From JAFKKF01 sp035651055 (GTDB taxonomy: Bacteria; Pseudomonadota; Alphaproteobacteria; Rhizobiales; Kaistiaceae), in the NCBI GenBank assembly GCA_035651055.1, contig DASRGK010000064.1, forward strand, positions 1 through 16,315: 16,315 bases of DNA, read 5' to 3'. Below, one piece after another: positions 7,255-14,756 of this stretch (position 1 is the first letter of the stretch; every line of letters starts with the position of its first letter). Position numbers and translations under genes: made by a program. The notes below the pieces were generated by a model. The model did no database searches. It was not told the DNA's origin and saw only the letters and a list, made by a program, of their open reading frames with translations.

Positions 7255-7728
7255 ATGAAGCTTCGCACCGTGCTTCCGCTATTGGCGGCGCTGGCCGCCG
7301 CCGGCCCGGCGGCGGCTGACCCGATCATCGCCAAGGACGCGCTCGGGCAGGAGTATCAACTCAACGACGACGGCAGTTACGCGCGGATCGTCCGGAACGC
7401 GGACGGCAAGATATTCCTCCTGTCGCAGGGCGGCACCTGGTACGGCCAGGACGACGGCAAGATGCTCTCCGACCGTTTCGCCGCCGAGTTCGACAAGGCG
7501 ATCGCAGCCGGGAAAGGCCCCGCCATCGACAAGGAGAAGATCCCCGCCTATCGCGAATGCATCGTCGCCGCCTTCAACCGCTACCCGATGGATGCGCGGC
7601 GCATGCTGATGTCGGCGGGCGGCGACGGTGCCATCGATATCCAGAGGAATTTCGAGAAGTTGCAGAAAGCCATGCCGGAAGTCGCGGACAGCCTCAACAA
7701 GGACGACAACAGGTGCCGGAATGGCTGA
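7255..7728 (+). CDS. Small exported protein, first of a tandem paralog pair
   Basis: 157 residues with a clear Sec signal peptide (MKLRTVLPLLAALAAAG, likely cut after AAA at 21), predicted periplasmic or secreted. I do not recognise a named family. Residues 26-62 (AKDALGQ ... GGTW) form a beta-rich segment that aligns without gaps to residues 31-67 of the next gene, with 19 of 37 positions identical. The C-terminal part (about 85-157) is helical and charged. It has two cysteines, Cys102 and Cys154, at positions comparable to the pair in its paralog, suggesting a disulfide. The start at 7255 has a strong Shine-Dalgarno (GAGGGGGAG) and gives the signal peptide; the frame extends upstream only through Arg/Gly-rich sequence. 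Its end overlaps one possible start of the next gene. Confidence 0.8.
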   Translation: MKLRTVLPLLAALAAAGPAAADPIIAKDALGQEYQLNDDGSYARIVRNADGKIFLLSQGGTWYGQDDGKMLSDRFAAEFDKAIAAGKGPAIDKEKIPAYRECIVAAFNRYPMDARRMLMSAGGDGAIDIQRNFEKLQKAMPEVADSLNKDDNRCRNG

Positions 7729-7744
7729 CGCCAGGGAAATCGGA

Positions 7745-8218
7745 ATGACCGCGATCCGGCCGGGATTGGCCGCGCTCAGCGTGCTTGCGGCCCTGGTCCT
7801 GACGGTCCCTCCGGCGGCCGCCGAGCCGGTCACCGCCAACGATGCAGGCGGCCAGACCTACCGCCTCGAAGACAACGGCTCTTACAGCCTCGTCGTCACC
7901 GGCAATGACGGGAAGACCTATCTGCTCGCGCCAAACGGGCGCTGGCGCCCCGCCGATGCCGCCGCCGGCGACCCGGCGCTCGACAAGAGCCTCGCCGACA
8001 AGATCAGCGCATGGGTGGACGACGAGGAAAAGGACATGGCCGAGGATCGGCGCTCCGCCGTGAAGGCCTGCATGATCGCGGCTGTCGCCGATCTCAGCCC
8101 CGAGGCGAAGCAGGGTCTCCTCGCCGGCGCCGACTTCGAGCGGACGGCGCGTGACTTCATCAGCCGCCGCCCGGACCTGACGCCCGGCCTCAGCGACAAA
8201 TTCGAGGCGTGCTTCTGA
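7745..8218 (+). CDS. Small exported protein, second of the tandem paralog pair
   Basis: 157 residues from the ATG at 7745, exactly the length of its upstream paralog. The signal peptide covers about residues 1-26 (hydrophobic core LAALSVLAALVLTV, likely cut after AAA). The shared domain is at residues 31-67 (DAGGQTYRLEDNGSY, GKTYLLAPNGRW). The helical C-terminus has Cys109 and Cys156, the latter one residue from the end. An alternative ATG at 7721 would overlap the upstream gene by eight bases and add eight residues. The 7745 start is preferred because AGGGA lies a suitable distance upstream and the signal peptide is then standard. The two genes are only 16 bases apart, so they are surely one operon. 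Function unknown: no catalytic motif is visible, and a small periplasmic binding or structural role is only a guess. Confidence 0.78.
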   Translation: MTAIRPGLAALSVLAALVLTVPPAAAEPVTANDAGGQTYRLEDNGSYSLVVTGNDGKTYLLAPNGRWRPADAAAGDPALDKSLADKISAWVDDEEKDMAEDRRSAVKACMIAAVADLSPEAKQGLLAGADFERTARDFISRRPDLTPGLSDKFEACF

Positions 8219-8283
8219 CGCTACCGCCGCAGCGGAAGCGGCGCTAGAACTACTCTGTCCGCCAATTTCCGCGAGGTTCTTCC

Positions 8284-9270
8284 ATGCGTTTCGCCGACCG
8301 TGTGCTTCTGGCAGCTTCCGCCAGCCTCGCCCTCTTCGCGTCGACGGCACTCGCCAACGACTCGACGGCAGCGCTCGGCGCGGGCGGACTCAACCTCGTC
8401 CGCAACGAGGAGATCGACCTGCTCTCGGAGGATCTTTACGTCTCCGAGAAGGAGATCCGGGTCACCTATCACTTCCAGAACCACACCGACGAGCCGGTCA
8501 CCTATCTCGTCGCCTTTCCGCTCCCGGCGGTCGACACGACCGTTCCGGAGGCGGCCGAATTCGTCCTGCCGGACCCGGAGAACGACAACTTCGTCGACTT
8601 CGAGGTGAAGGTCGACGGCAAGCCGGTCACCCCGAAAATCCAGCAGCGGGCGATCGCCATCGGCGTCGACCAGAGCGATGCGATCCGGAGCAAGGGCCTT
8701 TCGCTCAACCCCGTCGGCGAAGAGAACTACGCCAGGATCGAGAAACTGTCGCAGGCGGACAAGGAGGAGCTTGCCCGCCTCGGCGCGCTGATCATGGACG
8801 CCAACGGTACCTATGCCGCCTGGAAGCTGGAGACGGCCTTCTACTGGGAGCAGACCTTCCCGCCCGGCAAGGACGTGCTCGTCGAGCACGCCTACAGGCC
8901 GGTGATCGGCAGCGGCTTCTTCAGCAAGGAGAGCCTCGACATCGAGGACTACAAGACCAAGTACTGCATGGACAGCGGCTTCCGTGCCGCGGCGGTGAAG
9001 GGTCTCGACGCGATCGCCGGCACCGACATGACCTACTATACGGAGAAGCGGATCAGCTACATCCTGACGACCGCGATGAACTGGGCCTCCTCGATCAAGA
9101 AGTTCCGAATGGTCATCGACAAGGGCACGCCGGAATCGGTGCTCAGCTTCTGCGGGACAGACGTGAAGAAGATCGGGCCGACCCAGTTCGAGGTGACCGA
9201 GACCGATTTCTATCCGCAGACCGACCTGGATGTCCTGATCATTTCGCCGCCGGTAAAGGACGCAGAGTAG
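8284..9270 (+). CDS. Exported DUF4424-type protein
   Basis: A 328-residue protein with a signal peptide (cleavage likely after ALA at 24). The mature N-terminus (NDSTAALGAGGLNLVRNEEIDLLSEDL) followed by the beta-rich EKEIRVTYHFQNHTDEPVT and AFPLPA segments is characteristic of what I know as DUF4424, a family of exported proteins of unknown function. The middle (about 130-180) is helical; the rest is beta-rich with many aromatics. Two cysteines, Cys228 and Cys290, could form a disulfide in the periplasm. It lies 65 bases after two small exported paralogs and may be transcribed with them. It converges on the diguanylate cyclase gene, 44 bases away. The start at 8284 has GAGG about eight bases upstream and gives a normal signal peptide. 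The family call is from memory of motifs, not from a search. Confidence 0.8.
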   Translation: MRFADRVLLAASASLALFASTALANDSTAALGAGGLNLVRNEEIDLLSEDLYVSEKEIRVTYHFQNHTDEPVTYLVAFPLPAVDTTVPEAAEFVLPDPENDNFVDFEVKVDGKPVTPKIQQRAIAIGVDQSDAIRSKGLSLNPVGEENYARIEKLSQADKEELARLGALIMDANGTYAAWKLETAFYWEQTFPPGKDVLVEHAYRPVIGSGFFSKESLDIEDYKTKYCMDSGFRAAAVKGLDAIAGTDMTYYTEKRISYILTTAMNWASSIKKFRMVIDKGTPESVLSFCGTDVKKIGPTQFEVTETDFYPQTDLDVLIISPPVKDAE

Positions 9271-9314
9271 CGCCTGCCTGCCCGGCCCCACCGGCGCGCG
9301 GCGGTCCGAAGCCG

Positions 9315-10622
9315 CTATGCCGGCTGGCGCCGCTCGACGAATTCTTCGGCGTCGTCCCGGCGCTGCGCCAGCCGGCCGAGGATGCGGTTGCGGCCGGTTT
9401 CCTTGGCGCCGTAGAGGCGCCCGTCGGCGACGCTGAACAGCTCGGTCAGATCGACGCCGTCGTCGGGGCTCGTGGCAATGCCGATGCTGACCGTGACCGG
9501 ACGCGCCAGTTGCGGAACCGGCGTGGTCTCGACGCGGCTGCGGATGCGCTCGCCGGCGACCAGCGCCTGGGCGTGGCTGAGGCCGTCACAGAGCACGACG
9601 AATTCCTCGCCCCCGTAGCGGTAGATGTGGTCGGTGACGCGGAGTGCATGGCCGATCTCGCCGGCAATCAGCCTCAGCACTTCGTCGCCGACCGGATGCC
9701 CCTTCTCGTCGTTGATCGCCTTGAAGTGGTCGAGGTCGATGACGAGGAGGCTGATCGGGCGGCCCGCGGCAACTGCCAAGCGGATGCTGTCCGGCACCTC
9801 GCTGTCGAAGCGGCCGCGGTTGAGAAGGCCCGTGAGGCTATCGCGACCGGACTGGCGGAGGAGCGCCTCGTAGCGTTGCCGGTAAGTGAGCGTGTCGAAG
9901 AGGTCGCCCATGCGGACCGGCGCTGCCGGGACCCGGTCGTCCCGGTCGACCCAGCGGAGGTAGGCGCCGGCGAGCAGGCCGTAGGCCGCCGCCGCCACCA
10001 TCTTGGCGACCCAACCGCCGTAGAGGACCTCATAGGGAACGCCGAGGAAATAGCGGAGCGCGGCGAAGAAGCAAAGCTGGTCGAAGGACAGGACCACCGC
10101 CGCACTGAGGCAGATGCGGAGCGTCCGGTTGGCGAACCAGGCGGCCGTCCGCTCGTAGATCAGGACGATGCAGATCGAATCGATGAAGAGGAGCGCCGTG
10201 CCCCAGATCATCAGCCCGGCCGTCTGCGACATGAAGCCGAAGTCGGGGCTCTTTCCCGGAACCGCCGGCACGACATCGTGGAAGCGCAACAGCGCGACGA
10301 GGCCGACCATGAGGAGGTTGCCGAGAAACAGACCGTAGATCGGCTGGCGGACGGTCGCCGCGTCCTCCCGGACATAGATGAGGAGGAGCATGACCAGCTT
10401 GCCGGCAAAGAGCACCGACGAGCCGGGCGAGATGGTGATGCCCAGCGGAAACTGGAGATAGAGAATCGCGGCCAGGTACGTTTCGAGGAAGTGAAGCGCG
10501 CCGAGGGCCGTGTAGAAGACGCCGATGCCGAGGCGGTGCCGGACGCGGAACAGCGCCGACAGCACGCTGAAATACAAGAGGATTTCGCCTGCGAGGAGGA
10601 GGAGATTGTTCACATAGGCCAT
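9315..10622 (-). CDS. Membrane-bound diguanylate cyclase (GGDEF domain)
   Basis: 435 residues. The first 215 or so contain about six or seven membrane segments (for example LLLLAGEILLYFSVLSALF, LVMLLLIYV, MVGLVALL, IWGTALLFIDSICIVLIY), an integral-membrane sensor that I cannot match to a named MASE type. A short linker (YRQRYEALLRQS) leads to a GGDEF domain (about 265-425: DSLTGLLNRGRFD, LLVIDLDHFKAIND). The active-site motif is GGEEF at 337-341, which fits active cyclases. RVTD at 328-331, five residues before it, matches the RxxD inhibitory site for product feedback. There is no EAL domain. It should make cyclic di-GMP from two GTP in response to a membrane or extracellular signal. It lies 116 bases downstream of the His-tailed transporter on the same strand, so it may or may not share that transcript. 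Confidence 0.93.
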   Translation of the reverse strand: MAYVNNLLLLAGEILLYFSVLSALFRVRHRLGIGVFYTALGALHFLETYLAAILYLQFPLGITISPGSSVLFAGKLVMLLLIYVREDAATVRQPIYGLFLGNLLMVGLVALLRFHDVVPAVPGKSPDFGFMSQTAGLMIWGTALLFIDSICIVLIYERTAAWFANRTLRICLSAAVVLSFDQLCFFAALRYFLGVPYEVLYGGWVAKMVAAAAYGLLAGAYLRWVDRDDRVPAAPVRMGDLFDTLTYRQRYEALLRQSGRDSLTGLLNRGRFDSEVPDSIRLAVAAGRPISLLVIDLDHFKAINDEKGHPVGDEVLRLIAGEIGHALRVTDHIYRYGGEEFVVLCDGLSHAQALVAGERIRSRVETTPVPQLARPVTVSIGIATSPDDGVDLTELFSVADGRLYGAKETGRNRILGRLAQRRDDAEEFVERRQPA

Positions 10623-10738
10623 GCGGACGTCTCAGCCGCCGCCGCGGGCCCGGCCTCCGCGGCAATCGGCCGAGGATAAGGAGCGGCTGGTTACCAACTC
10701 GTGGATGAGAGCAGCGGCGGTGGCGGCGCCGGCGCTTC

Positions 10739-11782
10739 CTATCCGGCGTGGCGATGGCCGTGATGCAGGTCCGGGTAGTGCCGATGGCTGTGCTTTAGCC
10801 GCGGGTGGCGATGCGGATGGCTGTGCGGCTCGCCGCGCGGGTCTTCGGGGCCGTGCGCGTGCTGGTGATGCGCGTCGTGCACGTGGCGATGGTCATGAAA
10901 CTGCGCATCGTGCTCGTGTTCGTGTTCGTGAACTTCGGACAGGTGCAGGTAGACCCCGATGCCGATGAGCGCCGCGGCAAGCGCAAAGCGGCCGGTAACG
11001 GGCTCGCCGAGGAAGGCGACGGCTAGGCCGGCGCCGATGAAGGGCGCCGTGGCGAAGTAGGCCCCGGTCCGCGCCGTCCCGACGTGGCGGAGCGCGAGGA
11101 TGAACAGGACCAGACTGACGCCATAGCTGACGAAACCGAGAGCGAGGGCAATCGCGAGATCGGAAGACGCCGGCACCAGGTGCCCGGCAAGCATCCCGAT
11201 CGCCAGATTGACCGGCCCGGCGACCGCGCCTTTCACCGCCGCGATCTGCAGCGGGTCGCGCGAGGCCAGCTGCCGCGTGAGGTTGTTGTCGATCCCCCAG
11301 GCGATGCAGGCGCCGATAACGGCGAGCGCGCCGGGGCTGAACCCGCCGGGACCGCTCCACGCCAGCAGCACGGCGCCGCCGAGGATGGCGAGCGCACCGG
11401 CAACCAGCCGGGCGTCGGTAGCCTCGCGGTAGATTAGCCAAGCGATCAGCATCGTAGCAACGGCCTCGGTATTGAGAAGGAGCGCGGCAGTGCCTGCCGG
11501 CGTTGCCGCGAGGCCGAGCATGAGGAGGAGCGGGCCGAGCACGCCGCCGAACATCGTGATGAGGAGCAGCCGTGGAATGTCGCCGACCCTGAGCGGCGCC
11601 TCCTCTGAAGACCGGCGCCGGAAGGCCCAGAGAACCGCAAGACCGCAGCCCGAGCCGAGATAGAGGAGGCCGGCGAGGATGAAGGGATCGAGCCCGCGCC
11701 CGAGAAGCAGTTTCGCGGCGGGCGCGCTCACGCCGAAGGCGAGGGCCGAAAGCAGCGCGTAGACGATACCGATCCGCGGCAT
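10739..11782 (-). CDS. EamA/DMT-superfamily transporter with long His-rich C-terminal tail
   Basis: 347 residues: ten predicted membrane segments in two EamA halves (about 1-140 and 148-280), then a hydrophilic tail from about 284 to 347. The tail has 23 histidines among residues 285-345, in HEHEHEHD, HDHRHVHD, HHQHAHG, HSHPHRH, HSHRHYPDLHHGHRH runs. DMT proteins move small metabolites across the inner membrane. A tail this His-rich should bind transition metal ions, so metal export or metal-sensing of transport is plausible. I recall similar tails with GEPHSHxHRH and HYPDLHHxHxH motifs in rhizobial homologues, so it is probably conserved, not accidental. It follows a WD40 gene by 51 bases and a His-rich CobW-type GTPase further upstream on the same strand. 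The Shine-Dalgarno is weak. Confidence 0.9.
   Translation of the reverse strand: MPRIGIVYALLSALAFGVSAPAAKLLLGRGLDPFILAGLLYLGSGCGLAVLWAFRRRSSEEAPLRVGDIPRLLLITMFGGVLGPLLLMLGLAATPAGTAALLLNTEAVATMLIAWLIYREATDARLVAGALAILGGAVLLAWSGPGGFSPGALAVIGACIAWGIDNNLTRQLASRDPLQIAAVKGAVAGPVNLAIGMLAGHLVPASSDLAIALALGFVSYGVSLVLFILALRHVGTARTGAYFATAPFIGAGLAVAFLGEPVTGRFALAAALIGIGVYLHLSEVHEHEHEHDAQFHDHRHVHDAHHQHAHGPEDPRGEPHSHPHRHPRLKHSHRHYPDLHHGHRHAG
10747..10927 (-). repeat. Low-complexity His-codon tract in the transporter tail
   Basis: This DNA encodes the His-rich tail. It is dense in CAC/CAT codons alternating with GAG, GAC, CGC and CGG, which gives the + strand a GTG/ATG-rich low-complexity look. No long exact tandem repeat is present, so slippage should be modest. 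Confidence 0.7.
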
Positions 11783-11833
11783 GGGGGCGAGACTACTCGA
11801 AGTCGGGCCGGCCTCGAACCGCCGCGCGCCCGG

Positions 11834-12805
11834 TCAGAGGGTGATGATCCCGGCGGTCCCGTCCTCGGTGCCGAGCGCCAGGCGCTTGCCCTGCCGGTCC
11901 CAGCCGAGCGCGGAGATCGGGCTGCCGCTTGCCGGGCGCAGCCGCGCCTCGTTGCCGTCGGCGATGCGGCCGATCAGAACCGACCCGTCCTGGTAGCCGA
12001 TGGCGACCAGTTCCTGGCTCGGATGGCAGGCGACGCGGGTGACCAGCGGTTCACGCGGCCCCAACTGGATCGGCTGCTTGCCGATCGGCCCGTCCTTGAA
12101 GTGGAACGGCCAGAGGATGGCGGCGTTGGCGCCGGAGGTCGCGAGAAAGCGCCCCTTCGGCGACCACGACATCGATTTCGGCTTCGCCGGGTAGCCGGAC
12201 ATGCGCATGTCCTTGCCGTCGGTCAGCCGCCAGCCGTGGAGCGCATTCTCCTGCATGGAGGTGACGACGTTCCTGCCGTCCGGCGAGAACGTGACCGCGA
12301 GGTGAGCCCCCTTCCACAGGAGATTTTGCGCCGGGGCCTCGGTGCCCGCCCACCACAACGTCACGCCGTCGTAGCGGGCGACCGCAAGCCGCAGGCCCTT
12401 CGGCGCGAAGGCAAGGCCGCCGACGGAACGGTCGTGCGTGAGCACGCGCTCGCGGCCGTCGGGGAAGCGGACGATCGCTTCGCGGCCAACGGCAAAGGCG
12501 ATGACGCCGGAGGGACCGACGGCGACGAGATCGATCCATTTCCGCGGCCGCTCGGTGACGGTCGCCGACTTGCCGTCGGCGGAGGTCAGGACGACGCGGC
12601 CGTCGTCGCCGCCGGTGAGGAGCGACCTGCCGTCCTCGGAGACGGCTGCCGCGAGCAGACCGCCGCCGTGTGCACGGAGAGTGCGCGCGACGTTGCCGTC
12701 CGCAACCCGGATCGTCCCGTCGCCGCAGGCAAAGGCCGGCGTATCACCGAGGAAGACCGCCTCGACGATGAAGGACCCGAACGAGACGGACTGGAGACTG
12801 GGCAT
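11834..12805 (-). CDS. WD40-repeat beta-propeller protein
   Basis: A 323-residue protein made almost entirely of WD40-like repeats, probably one seven-bladed propeller. Visible units include CGDGTIRVADG, SEDGRSLLTGGDDGRVVLTSADG, APKGLRLAVARYDGVTLWW, SPDGRNVVTSMQENALHGW, SPKGRFLATSGANAAILWPF and YQDGSVLIGRI. There is no signal peptide or membrane segment, so it is likely cytoplasmic. WD40 propellers act as protein-binding platforms; no enzyme function is expected. Its position between the CobW-type GTPase gene (134 bases upstream) and the His-tailed transporter (51 bases downstream) suggests a scaffold in metal handling. I recall this protein beside cobW-like genes in other Hyphomicrobiales. 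The ATG at 12805 is the only standard start before an in-frame TAA 45 bases upstream; a GAGG sits unusually close to it. Confidence 0.87.
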   Translation of the reverse strand: MPSLQSVSFGSFIVEAVFLGDTPAFACGDGTIRVADGNVARTLRAHGGGLLAAAVSEDGRSLLTGGDDGRVVLTSADGKSATVTERPRKWIDLVAVGPSGVIAFAVGREAIVRFPDGRERVLTHDRSVGGLAFAPKGLRLAVARYDGVTLWWAGTEAPAQNLLWKGAHLAVTFSPDGRNVVTSMQENALHGWRLTDGKDMRMSGYPAKPKSMSWSPKGRFLATSGANAAILWPFHFKDGPIGKQPIQLGPREPLVTRVACHPSQELVAIGYQDGSVLIGRIADGNEARLRPASGSPISALGWDRQGKRLALGTEDGTAGIITL

Positions 12806-12939
12806 GACCTCGGCGCGGGGGAAGGTCGGCGGGCGTTTGGGCGCGATTTAGCCGGTTCCCGGAAGGCGCCGCAACCGCCGCGACGCAGAACGGAGCTCCG
12901 CGAGACGGCGAGCGGCGGAGCACGCCCGCTCAAGGCGCC

Positions 12940-13974
12940 TCAAACGAGGCAGGCCTCGAAGCCGGCCTTCAGCGCCTCCGCGTCGAGCCTCCGGCCGATG
13001 AAGACGAGGCGGCTTTCGCGTTTCTCGCCTTCCTTCCAGGCCCGCTGATGGTTGCCCTCGATGATCATGTGGACGCCCTGGATGACGTAGCGCAGGTCGT
13101 CATCCTTCATCGACAGGATCCCCTTCAGGCGCAGGATGTCCGGCCCCTGCTCCTGGGTCACCTTCTCGATCCACGGGAAGAACTTCCTCGGGTCGAGCGT
13201 GCCGGCGCGGAGCGAAACGCTGCCGATCCCCTGCGCCTCGAGATCATGGTGGTGATGATGATGCTCATGATCGTGGTTGTGGTCGTGGTCGTGGTCGTGA
13301 TGATCATGATCGTGATCGTGCGCCGCTTCCTCGAGAAAGTCCGGGTCGAGCGACAGGATACGGTCGAGGTCAAAGGCGCCGCGGTCCAGCACCCGGTCGA
13401 GGTTGATTGCGCAGCGCTCTGTGCGATGGATGACGGCGTGTGGGTTAATGGCGCGGATGCGGCGCTCGACCTGCCCGAGTTCCGCCGGCGAGACGAGGTC
13501 GGTCTTGTTGAGGAGGATCACGTCGGCAAAGCCGATCTGCTCCTGCGCCTCGGGCGAGTCGGCGAGCCGGGCGGTGAGATTCTTGGCGTCGGCGACGGTG
13601 ACCACGGCGTCGAGACGCGCCCTCGCCTTCACTTCGTCGTCCATGAAGAAGGTCTGGGCGACCGGCGCCGGATCGGCCAAGCCGGTGGTCTCCACGAGGA
13701 TGCCGTCGAAGCCGCCGGGCCGCTTCATCAGGCCCTCGACGACGCGGATCAGGTCGCCGCGCACGGTGCAGCAGACGCAGCCATTGTTCATCTCGTAGAC
13801 TTCCTCGTCAGACTCGACGATGAGGTCGTTGTCGATGCCGATCTCGCCGAACTCGTTGACGATGACCGCGTATTTCTTGCCGTGGTTCTCGCTGAGGATG
13901 CGGTTGAGGAGCGTGGTCTTGCCGGCGCCGAGATAGCCGGTGAGCACCGTTACCGGGATTTGCGTTTCGGGCAT
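12940..13974 (-). CDS. CobW/COG0523-family G3E GTPase, probable zinc metallochaperone
   Basis: 344 residues. The P-loop is GYLGAGKTT at 13-21. The metal-binding CxCC motif is GCVCC at 65-69, between switch segments. ETTGLADP lies at 95-102 and the guanine-specifying NKTD at 156-159. Residues 219-243 are a His/Asp stretch with 16 His in 25 residues. The CobW_C domain follows (about 248-338, with SVSLRAG, RLKGIL and GRRLD). COG0523 proteins use GTP to deliver metal, usually zinc, to client enzymes, or to survive metal limitation. True cobalamin CobW proteins sit among cob genes, which are absent here. The ATG at 13974 has GGAG about eight bases upstream. It leads a likely cobW-WD40-transporter operon. 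I see no obvious Zur-type AT-rich palindrome upstream, so control by zinc is not supported by sequence. Confidence 0.93.
   Translation of the reverse strand: MPETQIPVTVLTGYLGAGKTTLLNRILSENHGKKYAVIVNEFGEIGIDNDLIVESDEEVYEMNNGCVCCTVRGDLIRVVEGLMKRPGGFDGILVETTGLADPAPVAQTFFMDDEVKARARLDAVVTVADAKNLTARLADSPEAQEQIGFADVILLNKTDLVSPAELGQVERRIRAINPHAVIHRTERCAINLDRVLDRGAFDLDRILSLDPDFLEEAAHDHDHDHHDHDHDHNHDHEHHHHHHDLEAQGIGSVSLRAGTLDPRKFFPWIEKVTQEQGPDILRLKGILSMKDDDLRYVIQGVHMIIEGNHQRAWKEGEKRESRLVFIGRRLDAEALKAGFEACLV
13246..13320 (-). repeat. Low-complexity His/Asp codon tract inside the CobW-type gene
   Basis: A 75-base tract of alternating CAC/CAT and GAC/GAT codons; on the + strand it includes three tandem GTGGTC units and GATGATG runs. 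It encodes residues 219-243 of the GTPase. Short internal repeats make length variation by replication slippage possible, and such variation would stay in frame in three- or six-base steps. Confidence 0.8.
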
Positions 13975-14066
13975 GTCTGGACTCCGAGGCGGGTAAAGGC
14001 CGCCGGGTAGGGAATGGCCCGCTCATATAGGCGTTCGGCCGCCTCAATGCACCGGGCGCAAAACGT

Positions 14067-14600
14067 TCAGGCCTGCGGCAAACCGGCCTTCAGCAGGCCC
14101 TCGAAATCGAGCTGGCGGTTGTCCATGCGGAGCGTGCCGTCCGGATTCTTCGGCCATTCCGCCACCGGCCGGTCCCACGCGAATTCGAGGCCGTTATCGT
14201 CCGGGTCGCGGAGATAGATTGCCTCGTGGGTGCCGTGATCGCTCGCCCCTTCCAGCGGGATCCTGGCGGCGATCAGGCGGCGGAGCGCATCGCCGAGGGC
14301 GGCGCGGGTCGGGTAAAGGATGCAGGTATGGTAGAGGCCGGTGGTGCCCGGCGCCGGAGGCGAGCCGCCACGGCTTTCCCAGGTGTTGATGCCGAAATGG
14401 TGGTGGTAGCCGCCGGCCGCGAAGAACGCGGCCTGGTCGCCGATGCGGGCCGTAAGCTGGAAGCCGAGGAGCCCGCAATAGAAGGCGAGCGATCGGTCGA
14501 TGTCGGCGACCTTGAGGTGGACATGGCCGATGCGCGTGCCGGGATCGATCGGGCGGACGCTGCCAAGGCTCGGCTTTTCAACCGGTTTCATCTCGTTCAT
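14067..14600 (-). CDS. VOC-family (glyoxalase/extradiol dioxygenase-like) protein
   Basis: 177 residues with two beta-alpha-beta-beta-beta modules of the vicinal-oxygen-chelate fold. Module one starts IGHVHLKVADIDRSLAFYCGLLGF; module two contains GLYHTCIL and ends with YLRDPDDNGLEFAWDRP. Likely metal-ligand candidates are His26 or His28, His66-68 (in GYHHHFGINTW), His91 and Glu139. The pattern resembles the catechol-2,3-dioxygenase (CatE-like) group, which opens aromatic rings with Fe(II) and oxygen, but the substrate cannot be deduced. No aromatic-degradation genes are nearby, so a detoxification or unknown role is equally likely. The start at 14600 has AGGAG nine bases upstream; the second Met (14591) would be too far from it. 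A TATACT hexamer (14633-14628) lies 28 bases upstream, without a convincing -35. Confidence 0.88.
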   Translation of the reverse strand: MNEMKPVEKPSLGSVRPIDPGTRIGHVHLKVADIDRSLAFYCGLLGFQLTARIGDQAAFFAAGGYHHHFGINTWESRGGSPPAPGTTGLYHTCILYPTRAALGDALRRLIAARIPLEGASDHGTHEAIYLRDPDDNGLEFAWDRPVAEWPKNPDGTLRMDNRQLDFEGLLKAGLPQA

Positions 14601-14756
14601 GGGCGGCGCTCCTGATGGGGAACGCCAAGTATATAGCGCTCGCGGGCGCCGGCGTGGAGGGACATGGCAGGCTGGGTGAGACCGCATGGCTTGCCCGAGG
14701 CGGACGTGGGGTAGAGTGAAGCGATACCGGCCAGCCCTGACCCTCCCCCGAACCAA

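Noticed and set aside
8221..9291. Long open reading frame on the - strand opposite the DUF4424 gene
   Set aside because: Antisense shadow; the + strand protein has a signal peptide and family motifs, this one has neither.
10642..10662. CCGCGG repeat upstream of the diguanylate cyclase
   Set aside because: The hexamer is self-palindromic and common at this GC content; no promoter or operator context is visible around it.
9510..10679. Long open reading frame on the + strand opposite the diguanylate cyclase
   Set aside because: Highly charged, low-complexity translation lacking any motif, and the opposite strand encodes a clear GGDEF protein.
12891..12900. Palindrome CGGAGCTCCG in the gap between the CobW-type and WD40 genes
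   Set aside because: Too short to distinguish from chance in this base composition, with no loop or U-tract to make a terminator.
12023..14010. Two end-to-end open reading frames on the + strand opposite the WD40 and CobW-type genes
   Set aside because: Their translations are biased antisense products. The Val/Met-rich run in the second is only the complement of the His/Asp tract.
13975..14066. Zur-type or other metal-regulator operator upstream of the CobW-type gene
   Set aside because: No AT-rich palindrome of the Zur kind is present. The only AT-rich spot (CATATAG near 14024) lacks dyad symmetry and a matching -35.
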